Shown: positions 17,502 to 26,168, counted from the stretch's first letter. The stretch is DNA of 64,000 nt from Pseudonocardia sediminis (GCF_004217185.1 NZ_SHKL01000001.1:5268001-5332000), one strand, 5' to 3'. The notes: generated by a model from the sequence alone, not told the origin. Program-made: numbers and translations.

Positions 17502-19311
17502 GACGACGGGGACCGAGCCGGAGGAGCAGCCGCCCGCGCGGCGTGCCGCGACGGTCGTCCCGGATCCGGAGGCCCGCCGCCGGCGGCTGTCCGATGCGGC
17601 CACCGTGCGTGCCGTCGTCTGGTTCGCCCGGCTCGTCGCGCTGTTCACGATCGCCACGGCCGTCTTCCCGGCGCCGCGACGGATGTTCGGCGGGGAGCTG
17701 CGCAGCTCGCTCGGCCTGCCGCCCGCGGTCGGCCTGGCGGGCACGGTGCTCACGCTCGTCGCCGGCGTCGCGGTGCTGCTGCTGGCCACCGGGCTGCGCC
17801 GGCGCAAGCAGCGGGCGTGGTGGCTGGCTGTCGCGACGACCGTGGTGCTGACCGTGGTCAACGTGCTGCACATGGTCGACGAGCGGCGCGGGCTCGTCGC
17901 CACGATCGCCACCGTCGCACTGCTGGTGGCCCTGTACCTGACCCGGCGCTACTTCGTCGCCCGGCAGGACCCCGGCGGGCTCGGGCGGTCGGTGCGCTCG
18001 CTCCTGGAGTTCGCGCTGGCGGGGTTCGTGCTGGTCTGGGTGCTGCTGGCGCTCAACCACCGTCGTCTCGAGGGCCGGCCCGGGTGGGGGCAGGAGGCCG
18101 CGCAGGCCGCTCTGTCACTGGTCGGGGTGTCCGGCCCGATCGCGTTCCGCGCCGAGTGGCTCGACGACCTGACGGCCACGATCGGCCTGACGTTCGGTGT
18201 GGTCGCGATCGTCGTCGCCGGCTACCACCTCCTGCGCTCCCCCGAGCCGCGCCCCAGCCTCGCGGCCGAGGACGAGGAGCGGTTGCGCGCGCTGCTGGCG
18301 CGCCGCGAGGGCGACTCGCTGGGCTACTTCGCGCTGCGCCGTGACAAGGGCGCCGTCTTCTCCCCCGGCGGCAAGTCCGCGGTGTCCTACCGCGTCATGG
18401 CCGGGGTGGCGCTCGCCTCCGGCGACCCCGTCGGCGACGTCGGCGCCTGGCCCGGCGCGATCGAGGCGTTTCTCGAGGAGTGCGTGCAGAACGCCTGGTC
18501 CCCGGCCGTCCTCGGGTGCTCCGAACGCGGTGCGACGGCGTGGGCCAAGGCCGGGCTGGACGCGCTGGAGCTGGGCGACGAGGCGGTGCTCGACGCCGCC
18601 ACGTTCTCCCTGGACGGACGCCCGATGCGCGGCGTACGCCAGGCCGTCAACCGGATGCAGCGGGCCGGGCACACCGCCGTCGTGCGCCGCCTGTCCGACC
18701 TCGACGAGGCGGAGCGGTCCGAGGTCGCCGAGCGCGCACACCGCTGGCGAGGCACCGGCGACGGTGGGGATGCCCGGTCCGCCGAGGAGCCCATCGAGCG
18801 TGGCTACTCGATGGCCCTGTCGCGTGTCGCCGACCCCGCCGACCCGGAGGCCGTGCTGGTCACCGCCGAACGCGACGGCGAGCCGTGCGGGTTGCTGCAG
18901 CTCGTCCCGTGGGGCCCGGACGGGCTGTCACTGGACCTGATGGTGCGCCCCGCCGACGCCGACAACGGCGTCAACGAGCTGCTGATCGCCGAGCTGATGG
19001 CGGCCGCGCCGGGCCTGGGGGTGAAGCGGGTGTCGCTGAACTTCGCGGTGTTCCGTTCCGCGCTGGAGCGCGGCGAGCGGATCGGGGCCGGTCCGGTGGC
19101 CCGGTTCTGGGCGCGGCTGCTGCACTTCGCGTCGCGCTGGTGGCAGATCGACTCGCTGTACCGCTTCAACGCGAAGTTCCGGCCCGAGTGGTCGCCGCGT
19201 TACGTCATGTTCCCGGCGGTGCGCGACCTGCCGCGGATCCTGTTCGTGGTGCTGGAGGCCGAGGGCTTCGGGGGACGCCCGCCGCTGCTCCTGCGCTTCC
19301 TGCGCCGGTGA
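17488..19311 (+). CDS. DUF2156 (MprF/LPG-synthase-like) membrane aminoacyltransferase
   Basis: A 607-aa protein. Six or so membrane helices (about 40-240) are followed by a cytosolic double-GNAT DUF2156 domain (about 275-595) of the MprF family, seen in DKGAVFSPGGKSAVSYRVM, ASGDPVGD and RFNAKFRPEWSPRYV. MprF-type enzymes move amino acids from aminoacyl-tRNA onto phosphatidylglycerol or related lipids, changing envelope charge and resistance to cationic peptides. No lysyl-tRNA synthetase domain is fused, unlike mycobacterial LysX. The start GTG lies inside the upstream gene, and the stop overlaps the GTG of the next (GTGA). The donor amino acid cannot be predicted. Confidence 0.85.
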   Translation: MNRPETTGTEPEEQPPARRAATVVPDPEARRRRLSDAATVRAVVWFARLVALFTIATAVFPAPRRMFGGELRSSLGLPPAVGLAGTVLTLVAGVAVLLLATGLRRRKQRAWWLAVATTVVLTVVNVLHMVDERRGLVATIATVALLVALYLTRRYFVARQDPGGLGRSVRSLLEFALAGFVLVWVLLALNHRRLEGRPGWGQEAAQAALSLVGVSGPIAFRAEWLDDLTATIGLTFGVVAIVVAGYHLLRSPEPRPSLAAEDEERLRALLARREGDSLGYFALRRDKGAVFSPGGKSAVSYRVMAGVALASGDPVGDVGAWPGAIEAFLEECVQNAWSPAVLGCSERGATAWAKAGLDALELGDEAVLDAATFSLDGRPMRGVRQAVNRMQRAGHTAVVRRLSDLDEAERSEVAERAHRWRGTGDGGDARSAEEPIERGYSMALSRVADPADPEAVLVTAERDGEPCGLLQLVPWGPDGLSLDLMVRPADADNGVNELLIAELMAAAPGLGVKRVSLNFAVFRSALERGERIGAGPVARFWARLLHFASRWWQIDSLYRFNAKFRPEWSPRYVMFPAVRDLPRILFVVLEAEGFGGRPPLLLRFLRR

Positions 19312-20564
19312 CGCCGATCCCGTTCGTCGACCCGAACGGCGACGGCCTGCTCGGGTTCCACGCCTCGACGGTCCGGCTCGACAGCGGTGCGGTGGTCGCG
19401 GTGCTGGCCGGGGTCGCCGTCGTCGCGGTGCTGGTGCTCGGGTGGAGCTGGGGGTCCTGGCGCCGCCGTCCCGCCATCGGGCGGTCGGTGACCGCGCTGG
19501 TCGCGACGGCGGCGGTCGTCGCGGCGTGCGGGGCGGGCGCGAACCTGCTCGGCGGCTTCTACCCGACGCTGGGCTCGCTGCTCGGGTCCTCGCCCAACCC
19601 CGGCGAGGGCACCGTCGCCGACATCGGGCCGGACGGCACCGGGCTGGCGGCGGCGCTGCCGCTGATCGCCGCCCGCTCCGCGGACGGGCACGGCTCCACG
19701 GTGCACCTGCTCCTGCACGGCGGGCGGTCGGGGATCACCCGCGACGCCGACGTCTACCTGCCCGCCGGGTACACCGACCCGGACAACGCCGACCTGCACT
19801 ACCCCGTCGTCGAGTGGCTGTCCGGGTTCCCCGGCGAGCCGCGCGAGGTGGCGTCACTGTTCGGGGTGCCCGATCTGGTCGACGCCGCGATCGCGACGCA
19901 CCGGATGCCGCCGGCGGTCGTGGTGATCCCGGACATCAACGGCGAGCCCCGCTTCGGCCACGACGAGGAGTGCGTGGACGCCGAGCACGGCGTCGCCGAC
20001 GACACCTACCTGAGCACCGACGTCGCGGACTGGGTGCGCGCGACGCTGCGGGTCCGCACCGACCGCGACGCCTGGGCGCTGTCCGGGTGGTCCTCGGGCG
20101 GCTACTGCGCGATGAACCTGGCGCTGCGCCACCCCGACCTCTACGGCGTGGCCGTCAGCCAGAGTGGCTACGACCGGACCCCGTCCGACGTGGTGACCGG
20201 CAACCTGTTGGGCGGGCGGGCCGACCTCGCCGCGGCGAACGACGTCGTCGTCGCGCTGCGCGGGCACCCGGCCCCGCTGGCGATCCTGGTCACCGCCGGC
20301 GACGACGAGACCGACGAGCGCGCCGCCCTGGAGCGGGTCACGGCCGCGGCGACGGCACCGGTGACGGTCGAGCCGATGGTCTTCCCCGGCGGCGGGCACA
20401 ACCAGAACGCGGTCCGCGCGCAGCTGCCCGTGATCGTGGACTGGCTGGGCCGGCACCTGCCCCCGCCGCACGGAACGGACGCCCCGACGGCGGCCGGCGC
20501 CGAGGTCGTCCCCGCCCCGCCGGTGCCGGCCCGCGCGTTGCCGACCGCGGCACCGGGCCCCTGA
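19308..20564 (+). CDS. Membrane-anchored alpha/beta-hydrolase esterase
   Basis: A 418-aa protein with two N-terminal membrane helices (about 26-46 and 60-82), the linker LLGGFYPTLGSLLG, and an extracytoplasmic esterase-D/antigen-85-like hydrolase. The catalytic set is visible: S262 in GWSSGG, acid at D332-D333 in TAGDDETDE, and H364 in PGGGHNQ. GTG at 19308 overlaps the DUF2156 stop, so the genes are coupled. Next to an aminoacyl-lipid synthase, a plausible job is hydrolysis of the aminoacyl lipid, as PA0919 does beside PA0920 in Pseudomonas aeruginosa (inference). The C-terminal 30 aa are Pro/Ala-rich. Confidence 0.85.
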   Translation: MTPIPFVDPNGDGLLGFHASTVRLDSGAVVAVLAGVAVVAVLVLGWSWGSWRRRPAIGRSVTALVATAAVVAACGAGANLLGGFYPTLGSLLGSSPNPGEGTVADIGPDGTGLAAALPLIAARSADGHGSTVHLLLHGGRSGITRDADVYLPAGYTDPDNADLHYPVVEWLSGFPGEPREVASLFGVPDLVDAAIATHRMPPAVVVIPDINGEPRFGHDEECVDAEHGVADDTYLSTDVADWVRATLRVRTDRDAWALSGWSSGGYCAMNLALRHPDLYGVAVSQSGYDRTPSDVVTGNLLGGRADLAAANDVVVALRGHPAPLAILVTAGDDETDERAALERVTAAATAPVTVEPMVFPGGGHNQNAVRAQLPVIVDWLGRHLPPPHGTDAPTAAGAEVVPAPPVPARALPTAAPGP

Positions 20565-20567
20565 CGA

Positions 20568-20972
20568 TCAGCCGCCGGGGTGCTCGTCGAGGAAACGGCG
20601 CAGGGGCGCGAACAGGTCGTCGCGGGCGCGGAGCTCGCCGGGGGTGAGCCAGGCCAGGCCGGCGGCCTTGTCCGGCTCGAGGATCGTCGCCGTCCCGGCG
20701 GTGACGGTGCAGGCGAGGAACAGCGTCACGTAGTGGCGTCCGGCCTCGGGCATCGGGTCGTCGGTGAACCCCAGCCGGGCCGTTGCGGTGACCGTCAGCC
20801 CGGTCTCCTCGGCGGTCTCGCGCACCGCCGTCGTCTCCGGGGACTCGCCGAACTCCTGGTGCCCGCCGGGCAGGCCCCACGTCCCGGCGCCGTGCGCTCC
20901 GACACGGCGCAGCACCAGCCACCGCCCCGCATCCTCGACGACGGCCGCGACCCCGACCCGCACCTCCGGCAT
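20568..20972 (-). CDS. NUDIX hydrolase
   Basis: A 134-aa NUDIX protein. The Nudix box runs from [11 protein letters not shown] to RETAEETGL with all catalytic Glu/Arg residues. The GTWGLPGG lead-in and short length resemble NUDT15/MutT-like nucleotide-cleaning enzymes; the substrate is not determinable. ATG at 20972 has no ribosome site but a TACGAT box 8 nt upstream, so it is probably leaderless. It ends 3 nt from the convergent esterase stop. Confidence 0.9.
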   Translation of the reverse strand: MPEVRVGVAAVVEDAGRWLVLRRVGAHGAGTWGLPGGHQEFGESPETTAVRETAEETGLTVTATARLGFTDDPMPEAGRHYVTLFLACTVTAGTATILEPDKAAGLAWLTPGELRARDDLFAPLRRFLDEHPGG

Positions 20973-20980
20973 GGGAGCAG

Positions 20981-20986
20981 ATCGTA
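20981..20986 (-). promoter_or_regulatory. -10 box of the NUDIX gene promoter
   Basis: TACGAT on the minus strand ends 8 nt before the NUDIX ATG. With no Shine-Dalgarno sequence, the transcript would have no leader or one of a base or two. Confidence 0.45.
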
Positions 20987-21011
20987 GGTGCGCACCCCGG
21001 CCGGACCGGCC

Positions 21012-21017
21012 TACTTT
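21012..21017 (+). promoter_or_regulatory. -10 box of the PPOX-like gene promoter
   Basis: TACTTT ends 6 nt before the ATG at 21024 and no Shine-Dalgarno sequence intervenes, again suggesting a leaderless start. It is divergent from the NUDIX promoter 25 bp away. Confidence 0.45.
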
Positions 21018-21023
21018 CGGGTC

Positions 21024-21638
21024 ATGAGCCGATTCGCCGAGGTCGCCTTCACCCCGTCGGTCCGCGAGGTCCAGCGTGAAGAGGGCAGCGACCGCGCCGT
21101 CGGCCGGATGCTCGACGGCGCGGGACCGGAGCGGCTGGGCCCCGACGAGGCCGCGTTCGTCACCGCCCGCGACGGCTTCTACCTGGCCAGCGTCGGCTCC
21201 TCGGGCTGGCCGTACGTGCAGTTCCGGGGCGGTCCGGCGGGCTTCGCACACGTCGTCGACGACGGCGCGACGATCGCGTTCGCCGACGTGCGCGGCAACC
21301 GGTAGTACGTCACGACCGGCAACCTGCGCGACGACGACCGGGTCGCGCTGTTCTTCATGGACTACGCCCGCACGACCCGGCTCAAGGTCCTCGGCCACGC
21401 CCGCGAGATCGACCCGGACGCGGCCCCGGACCTCGCGGCCGAGCTGTGGGAGCCGCGTACCGACGGGCGGGTGGAGCGGATCGTCGCGATCCGGGTCGAG
21501 GCCGCGACGTGGAACTGCCCGCAGCACATCGCCCCGCGCTACACCGTCGAGGAGTTCGCCCCGGCGGTCGCCCGGCTGCGCGACCGGATCGCCGTCCTGG
21601 AGAAGGAGAACGCCGACCTGCGGGCCGCGGGCACCTGA
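21024..21638 (+). pseudogene. Pyridoxamine-5-phosphate-oxidase-like gene split by an amber codon
   Basis: Two in-frame halves together give a 205-codon FMN-binding split-barrel protein. The first (93 aa) runs from [13 protein letters not shown] to ADVRGNR. A TAG at 21303-21305 follows, and the frame continues with [20 protein letters not shown] and [12 protein letters not shown] to the end. Homologues typically read GNRQY here, so a single C-to-T change (CAG to TAG) explains the stop. Nothing else is broken: no frameshift, and codon use stays normal. It is therefore a recent nonsense mutation, a sequencing error, or a readthrough case. An internal ATG at 21357 could give only a partial barrel. 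Confidence 0.85.
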
Positions 21639-21665
21639 CCCGGCCCGGCCGGGCGACCCGGCGGG

Positions 21666-22079
21666 TCAGGCGGCGGGGCTCCGGAGACCGGGGGCGGGCC
21701 GGGCGACGGGTCGCGCGACCGGAGCACCCGACGACGGGACGGCCGCGCGCACCGGGGACGGAAGGCGCGGGGGACGCTGCGCCACCGCCGGCGGCGAGGC
21801 GGCCGGACGGCTGTTCAGCACGCCCGCGAGCACCGCGACCAGGTCGGGCAGCGAGACGTAGGTACGGTCCGGGAGCCGGTCGAGCATCGACCGGGTCACC
21901 ATGTCGCAGCCGTACCACTCGGCCTCGGTGACGACCTGCCAGCGCGGCGCCGGGAACGTGAGCCCGGCGAGGACCCCCGCGAGACGCTGATGCAGCGCGA
22001 CCGCGAGCGGGTCGACGGCGGGGGACGGAGCGGGGCGCACATCGCTCGCACGGGGACCGGGTGCGGGACGGGTAGACAT
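21666..22079 (-). CDS. Hypothetical protein, Pro/Ala-rich tail
   Basis: A 137-aa protein of unknown function. A Pro/Ala/Arg-rich N-terminus leads to a compact, probably folded core (about 20-85) containing VALHQRLAGVLAGLTF, RWQVVTEAEWYGCDMV and RTYVSLPDLVAVLAG, then a disordered Pro/Ala/Arg tail. ATG at 22079 follows GAGAGGAAC. It is divergent from nadE. It looks like a lineage-specific actinobacterial protein, and no catalytic motif was recognised. Confidence 0.65.
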   Translation of the reverse strand: MSTRPAPGPRASDVRPAPSPAVDPLAVALHQRLAGVLAGLTFPAPRWQVVTEAEWYGCDMVTRSMLDRLPDRTYVSLPDLVAVLAGVLNSRPAASPPAVAQRPPRLPSPVRAAVPSSGAPVARPVARPAPGLRSPAA

Positions 22080-22267
22080 CGGGGGGTTCCTCTCGGCAGG
22101 GGCGGACGAGGTCCGCACGTCACCTTCTTTCCCATTTTCCCGGACGGGTAATCCTTGTCACACCCATCGATCGTGGCGACGGGGTGTCGCCTCGGCTCGC
22201 ACGTGGGCCTCGACGTTGTTGCGGCAGACTGCGGACCACCGCACCCGCCACACCGGAGAGCTCCCCG

Positions 22268-24310
22268 ATGACGTTCCGCTCCGCCTACCGGCACCACTTC
22301 CTGCGCGTCGCCGCCGCGACGATCCGCACCACGATGGCCGACCCGGCCGCGAACGCCGACGCGGTGCTGACGACGGCGCGGGAGTGCCACGACGACGGCG
22401 TCGGCCTGGTCGTGTTCCCCGAGCTGACGCTGTCCGGTTACTCCATCGAGGACGTCCTGATGCAGGACACGCTGCTCGACGTCGTCGAGCAGCACCTCGT
22501 CGCTCTGGCCGCCGCGACCGCGGACCTGCTGCCCGTCCTCGTCGTCGGCGCCCCGTTGCGGCACCGTCACCGGATCTACAACGGGGCCGTCGTGATCCAC
22601 CGTGGACGGATCCTCGGGGTCGCGCCGAAGTCGTACCTGCCGACGTACCGGGAGTTCTACGAGCGCCGCCAGGTCGCCCCGGGCGACGACCAGCGGGGCA
22701 CGATCCGGATCGGTGGCGACGATCACCCGTTCGGCCCCGACCTGTTGTTCAGTGCCACCGACCTGCCGGGGTTCGTGCTGCACGCCGAGGTCTGCGAGGA
22801 CTTCTGGGTGCCGGTCCCGCCGAGTGCGGAGGCCGCGCTGGCCGGGGCGACCGTGCTGGCCAACGTCTCCGGCAGCCCGATCACGGTCGGGCGGGCCGAC
22901 CAGCGACGGCTGCTGTGCCGCTCGGCGTCGTCGCGCTGCCTGGCCGCCTACGTCTACGCCGCGGCCGGCGAGGGCGAGTCGACGACCGACGTCGCCTGGG
23001 ACGGCCAGACGATGATCTACGAGAACGGCGAGCGCCTCGCCGAGTCCGACCGGTTCCCGAAGGGCGCGCAGCGGGCCGTCGCCGACGTCGACCTGGACCT
23101 GATCGCCGCCGAGCGCCGCCGGATGGGCACGTTCGACGACAACCGGCGCACCCACGCCGACCGCGTCGACGGGTTCCGGACGATCGCGTTCACGCTCGAC
23201 CCACCGGACCGCGACATCGGCCTGAAGCGGTCCGTCGAGCGCTTCCCGTTCGTGCCCGCGGACCCCGAGCGCCTGGAGCAGGACTGCTACGAGGCCTACT
23301 CGATCCAGGTGTCCGGGCTGGAGCAGCGGCTGCGCGCGATCGGGCAGCCGAAGGTCGTGATCGGGGTGTCCGGCGGCCTGGACTCCACGCACGCGCTGAT
23401 CGTCGCGGCCCGGGCGATGGACCGCGAGGACCGTCCGCGCAGCGACATCCTGGCGTTCACCCTGCCCGGGTTCGCGACCGGCGAGCACACGAAGAACAAC
23501 GCGATCGCGCTGTCCGAGGCCCTCGGCGTCACGATCGAGACGATCGACATCACGCCGACGGCGCGCACCATGCTGGCCGAGATGGACCACCCGTTCTCCC
23601 GCGGCGAGGCCGTCTACGACGTGACGTTCGAGAACGTGCAGGCCGGTCTGCGCACCGACTACCTGTTCCGGCTGGCCAACCAGCGGAACGGGATCGTGCT
23701 CGGCACCGGCGACCTCTCCGAGCTGGCGCTGGGGTGGTCCACCTACGGCGTCGGCGACCAGATGTCGCACTACAACGTCAACGGCGGGGTGCCGAAGACG
23801 CTGATCCAGCACCTGATCCGCTGGGTGATCAGCTCCGAGCAGTTCGACGACGACGTCAGCGCCGTCCTGCAGTCGGTGCTCGACACCGAGATCACCCCCG
23901 AGCTGGTGCCCACGGCCGAGGGTGAGGAGGTGCAGTCGAGCGAGGCCAAGGTCGGCCCGTACGCGCTGCAGGACTTCACGCTGCACCACGTGCTCCGCTA
24001 CGGCTTCCGGCCCTCGAAGATCGCGTTCCTGGCCGGGCACGCCTGGTCCGACGCCTCCGCCGGGCAGTGGCCGCCGGGGTTCCCGGACGACCGTCGCCCG
24101 GAGTACTCCCCCGCCGAGATCCGCCGATGGCTCGAGGTGTTCGCGCAGCGGTTCTTCTCGTTCAGCCAGTTCAAGCGCTCGGCCCTGCCGAACGGCCCGA
24201 AGGTCTCCCCGACGGGTGCCCTCTCGCCGCGCGGGGACTGGCGTGCGCCGTCGGACATGTCGGCCCGGATCTGGCTGGAGGAGATCCGTCGTGAGGTGCC
24301 GGAGGAGTGA
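22268..24310 (+). CDS. nadE: Glutamine-dependent NAD+ synthetase
   Basis: Makes NAD+ from deamido-NAD+ using glutamine nitrogen. The 680-aa length matches the actinobacterial enzyme. The N-terminal nitrilase-type glutaminase shows E52 ([10 protein letters not shown]), K121 (APKSYLP) and C176 (EVCEDFW), the same numbers as the triad in M. tuberculosis NadE. The C-terminal synthetase has the ATP-pyrophosphatase motif [12 protein letters not shown] and [19 protein letters not shown] at 22268 follows GGAGAG. A strong hairpin lies 15 nt after the stop. Confidence 0.97.
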   Translation: MTFRSAYRHHFLRVAAATIRTTMADPAANADAVLTTARECHDDGVGLVVFPELTLSGYSIEDVLMQDTLLDVVEQHLVALAAATADLLPVLVVGAPLRHRHRIYNGAVVIHRGRILGVAPKSYLPTYREFYERRQVAPGDDQRGTIRIGGDDHPFGPDLLFSATDLPGFVLHAEVCEDFWVPVPPSAEAALAGATVLANVSGSPITVGRADQRRLLCRSASSRCLAAYVYAAAGEGESTTDVAWDGQTMIYENGERLAESDRFPKGAQRAVADVDLDLIAAERRRMGTFDDNRRTHADRVDGFRTIAFTLDPPDRDIGLKRSVERFPFVPADPERLEQDCYEAYSIQVSGLEQRLRAIGQPKVVIGVSGGLDSTHALIVAARAMDREDRPRSDILAFTLPGFATGEHTKNNAIALSEALGVTIETIDITPTARTMLAEMDHPFSRGEAVYDVTFENVQAGLRTDYLFRLANQRNGIVLGTGDLSELALGWSTYGVGDQMSHYNVNGGVPKTLIQHLIRWVISSEQFDDDVSAVLQSVLDTEITPELVPTAEGEEVQSSEAKVGPYALQDFTLHHVLRYGFRPSKIAFLAGHAWSDASAGQWPPGFPDDRRPEYSPAEIRRWLEVFAQRFFSFSQFKRSALPNGPKVSPTGALSPRGDWRAPSDMSARIWLEEIRREVPEE

Positions 24311-24324
24311 TCAGTGTTTCGGTT

Positions 24325-24354
24325 GCGATACGCGACAGTGGTGTCGCGTATCGC
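24325..24354. terminator. Inverted repeat after nadE
   Basis: A perfect 13-bp repeat, GCGATACGCGACA with TGTCGCGTATCGC, and a 4-nt loop. It most likely terminates nadE. Its AT content and position 70 nt before the next leaderless promoter also allow an operator role. Confidence 0.65.
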
Positions 24355-24423
24355 CGCCGATCCGCCGATCATCTAATCCTTACCGACTCGGCCGAACCGC
24401 CACGGGCTGTCGCGAACCGCTCG

Positions 24424-24429
24424 TAGAAT
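24424..24429 (+). promoter_or_regulatory. -10 box of a leaderless promoter (type VII-like gene)
   Basis: TAGAAT ends 6 nt before the GTG at 24436. The same hexamer serves argS. No ribosome site is present. Confidence 0.55.
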
Positions 24430-24435
24430 CCCTGC

Positions 24436-24849
24436 GTGGCCGAGATCGTGAACCCGCATCTGCGCGGGGCGGTGGATCACCTGATGACGCAGGTGACACC
24501 GGAGAACGTGCTGGGCGTGCGGAAAGTGCTCCTCCAAGAGGTGAGACGGCTTCGCGACACGATCGACCGGTACGAAAACCCCAGCGACTTCGCCGGAGAG
24601 CCGGAGGCGCCGGGTCGGATGGGGACGCCGGCGAGCGGCTTCCGCATCGGGCGCTGCAGCGACGATCCGGTCTCCGGGCCGGCCCAGATCTCGTTCCAGC
24701 GGAAGATCGACGCCGTGGTCGGCGACTGCAAGCGGTATGTCGCCGATCTGAATACCGCAGCGGAAGGATTGAAGGATGTCGCCCGGCGATACAGCCTCAC
24801 CGAAGAGCAGATCGAGCAGTCCTTCGAATCGGTCAAACTGAGGTGGTGA
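24436..24849 (+). CDS. Small helical protein with a YxxxE C-terminal motif (type VII substrate-like)
   Basis: A 137-aa protein, not recognised with certainty. Two helical stretches (about 8-47 and 86-118) flank a Gly/Pro-rich middle. Near the C-terminus DVARRYSLTEEQ contains Y119-S-L-T-E123, matching the YxxxD/E signal that follows the helical hairpin in ESX (type VII) substrates. The size is somewhat above WXG100 proteins and there is no WXG. It is coupled (GTGA overlap) to a DUF3558 lipoprotein, a family often found beside such proteins in Pseudonocardiaceae. GC content drops relative to neighbours. No ESX secretion genes are in the window. Confidence 0.65.
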   Translation: MAEIVNPHLRGAVDHLMTQVTPENVLGVRKVLLQEVRRLRDTIDRYENPSDFAGEPEAPGRMGTPASGFRIGRCSDDPVSGPAQISFQRKIDAVVGDCKRYVADLNTAAEGLKDVARRYSLTEEQIEQSFESVKLRW

Positions 24850-25421
24850 GATTTCCGTACCTCGTGGCAGTAGGGGCAACTTGCCTCACCGCCCTTGTCG
24901 CCACCTCCTGCGGCGCCGCGGGATCCGCTTCGCCGCCCCGTGACGGTGTCTTTCCCGACCGTCCTCAGGCCGTCGACATCGAGTCGCTCGATCCCTGTCG
25001 CGCCATGACCACTGTTCAGGCGCAGGAGTGGCAGATCACCACGTCGTCGAGGGTCGACGTCAGGCCATCCCTGCCGAGTTGCGCCTTCCGCACGGCGGGT
25101 GATGTCAGCTATACGGCCCAACTGCTCAAGTACACGCCTGCGGCAAAGCTGCTGCCCGGTGCTCCCGGCCAGGAAGGTATCGAAGGACTGACGAATCCGA
25201 CCCAAACCGAAGTGGACGGGTTCGGCGCGGTCGAGGCGCGTCTCACGCGGGGATCCCCCGCCGACTGCGCGATCACTGTCGACACCGGCGACACGTCGAG
25301 CATGCAGTTCATCTACAAGACCCTCGACGTCGACGCCGCGTCCCCGGCCGACCTCCAGACCGGCTGCAACGAGGCACGTCGCTTCGCCCAGCTCGGCCTC
25401 GAGAACCTGGCTCCGGGGTGA
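24846..25421 (+). CDS. DUF3558 lipoprotein
   Basis: A 191-aa secreted lipoprotein. An n-region MRFPYL, a hydrophobic stretch and the lipobox LVATSC (Cys22) come first, then a DUF3558 domain with the paired-cysteine pattern LDPCRAMT, PSLPSCAFRT, SPADCAIT and LQTGCNEAR. Function is unknown; family members are surface proteins common in mycolic-acid and related actinobacteria. The GTG at 24846 lies on the upstream stop (GTGA), with 24843 as an alternative. Codon use is less GC-biased than in flanking housekeeping genes. Confidence 0.85.
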   Translation: MRFPYLVAVGATCLTALVATSCGAAGSASPPRDGVFPDRPQAVDIESLDPCRAMTTVQAQEWQITTSSRVDVRPSLPSCAFRTAGDVSYTAQLLKYTPAAKLLPGAPGQEGIEGLTNPTQTEVDGFGAVEARLTRGSPADCAITVDTGDTSSMQFIYKTLDVDAASPADLQTGCNEARRFAQLGLENLAPG

Positions 25422-25468
25422 CGGTGGTTCCGCACCCCGATACCGACGGCCCGGAACCGAACCGTGCG

Positions 25469-25530
25469 CGCCGAGATGCGGCTCATCGCGAATCGTCGAT
25501 CTCCGCCCAACGCTGAGACGCATCTCGGCG
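25469..25530. terminator. Inverted repeat in a convergent gap
   Basis: Arms CGCCGAGATGCG and CGCATCTCGGCG (12 bp, perfect) are separated by 38 nt, between the convergent DUF3558 and HxlR genes. This is probably a bidirectional terminator, although the loop is long. Confidence 0.45.
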
Positions 25531-25564
25531 GTTGTCGGGCCGCGTCCGCGGTTCGGCCGAACCG

Positions 25565-26098
25565 CTACGTGAGTGGTTCGAGCAGGCGTTGCGGGGACAG
25601 GAGTGCCCGGCCGACGGGCTCGGCGGGCTCCGGCTCGCCCGCCAGGCCCGGTCCGGGGTGCACCCGGATCTCACCCGCCTCCGGCGTCGCGCCACACGAG
25701 GGGCACCGGCCGGCGTCGTCGAGCTCGGCGTCGCCGGATCCGGTGTCGCAGGCGACGTGCCGGAAGATCCGTCGGCGGGGCACGGCCGCGGCGTGCCGCT
25801 CGCCCCAGCCGTAGAGCGCGTGCAGCGCCGGCCACAGCTCCTGCCCGCGCTCGGTGAGCAGGTACTCGACCCGGCCCGGACCGGCCTCCTCGCGGCGCAG
25901 CACACCGGCCTCGGTCAGCGACTCCAGACGCTCGGCCAGCACCGCCCGGGGCACTCCGAGATGACGGTGCAGATCGGTGAACCGGCGCACGCCGTAGAAG
26001 CAGTCCCGCAGGATCAGCAACGTCCAGCGCTCGCCGACGACCTCGAGCGCGCGGGCCAGCGAGCAGGCCTGCGAGGCGTAGTCGGATCCGAGCGGCAT
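25565..26098 (-). CDS. HxlR-family transcriptional regulator
   Basis: A 177-aa protein with an HxlR winged helix at about 12-105 (CSLARALEVVGERWTLLILRD, RFTDLHRHLGVPRAVLAERL). Its C-terminal extension of about 65 aa contains CDTGS and CPSCGATP, possibly a metal site, absent from minimal HxlR proteins. HxlR regulators usually repress a neighbouring gene and respond to electrophiles or drugs. It is divergent from an MFS exporter. The 88-bp gap holds two identical-architecture inverted repeats, so it very probably controls both genes. Confidence 0.9.
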   Translation of the reverse strand: MPLGSDYASQACSLARALEVVGERWTLLILRDCFYGVRRFTDLHRHLGVPRAVLAERLESLTEAGVLRREEAGPGRVEYLLTERGQELWPALHALYGWGERHAAAVPRRRIFRHVACDTGSGDAELDDAGRCPSCGATPEAGEIRVHPGPGLAGEPEPAEPVGRALLSPQRLLEPLT

Positions 26099-26117
26099 CC
26101 CGTCATCGTACGCGCAT

Positions 26118-26134
26118 GGTTCGATCACCGAACC
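26118..26134. promoter_or_regulatory. Operator 1: GGTTCG-N5-CGAACC
   Basis: A perfect inverted repeat with spacer ATCAC between the HxlR and MFS genes. It lies upstream of the TAGCGT -10 box (26144-26149) of the MFS promoter, where it would cover the -35 region. Confidence 0.7.
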
Positions 26135-26151
26135 GCATCGTGCTAGCGTCC

Positions 26152-26168
26152 GGTTCGGCCATCGAACC
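26152..26168. promoter_or_regulatory. Operator 2: GGTTCG-N5-CGAACC
   Basis: The same half sites as operator 1 with spacer GCCAT, exactly 34 bp downstream (about three helical turns). It overlaps the predicted transcription start of the MFS gene. Confidence 0.7.
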
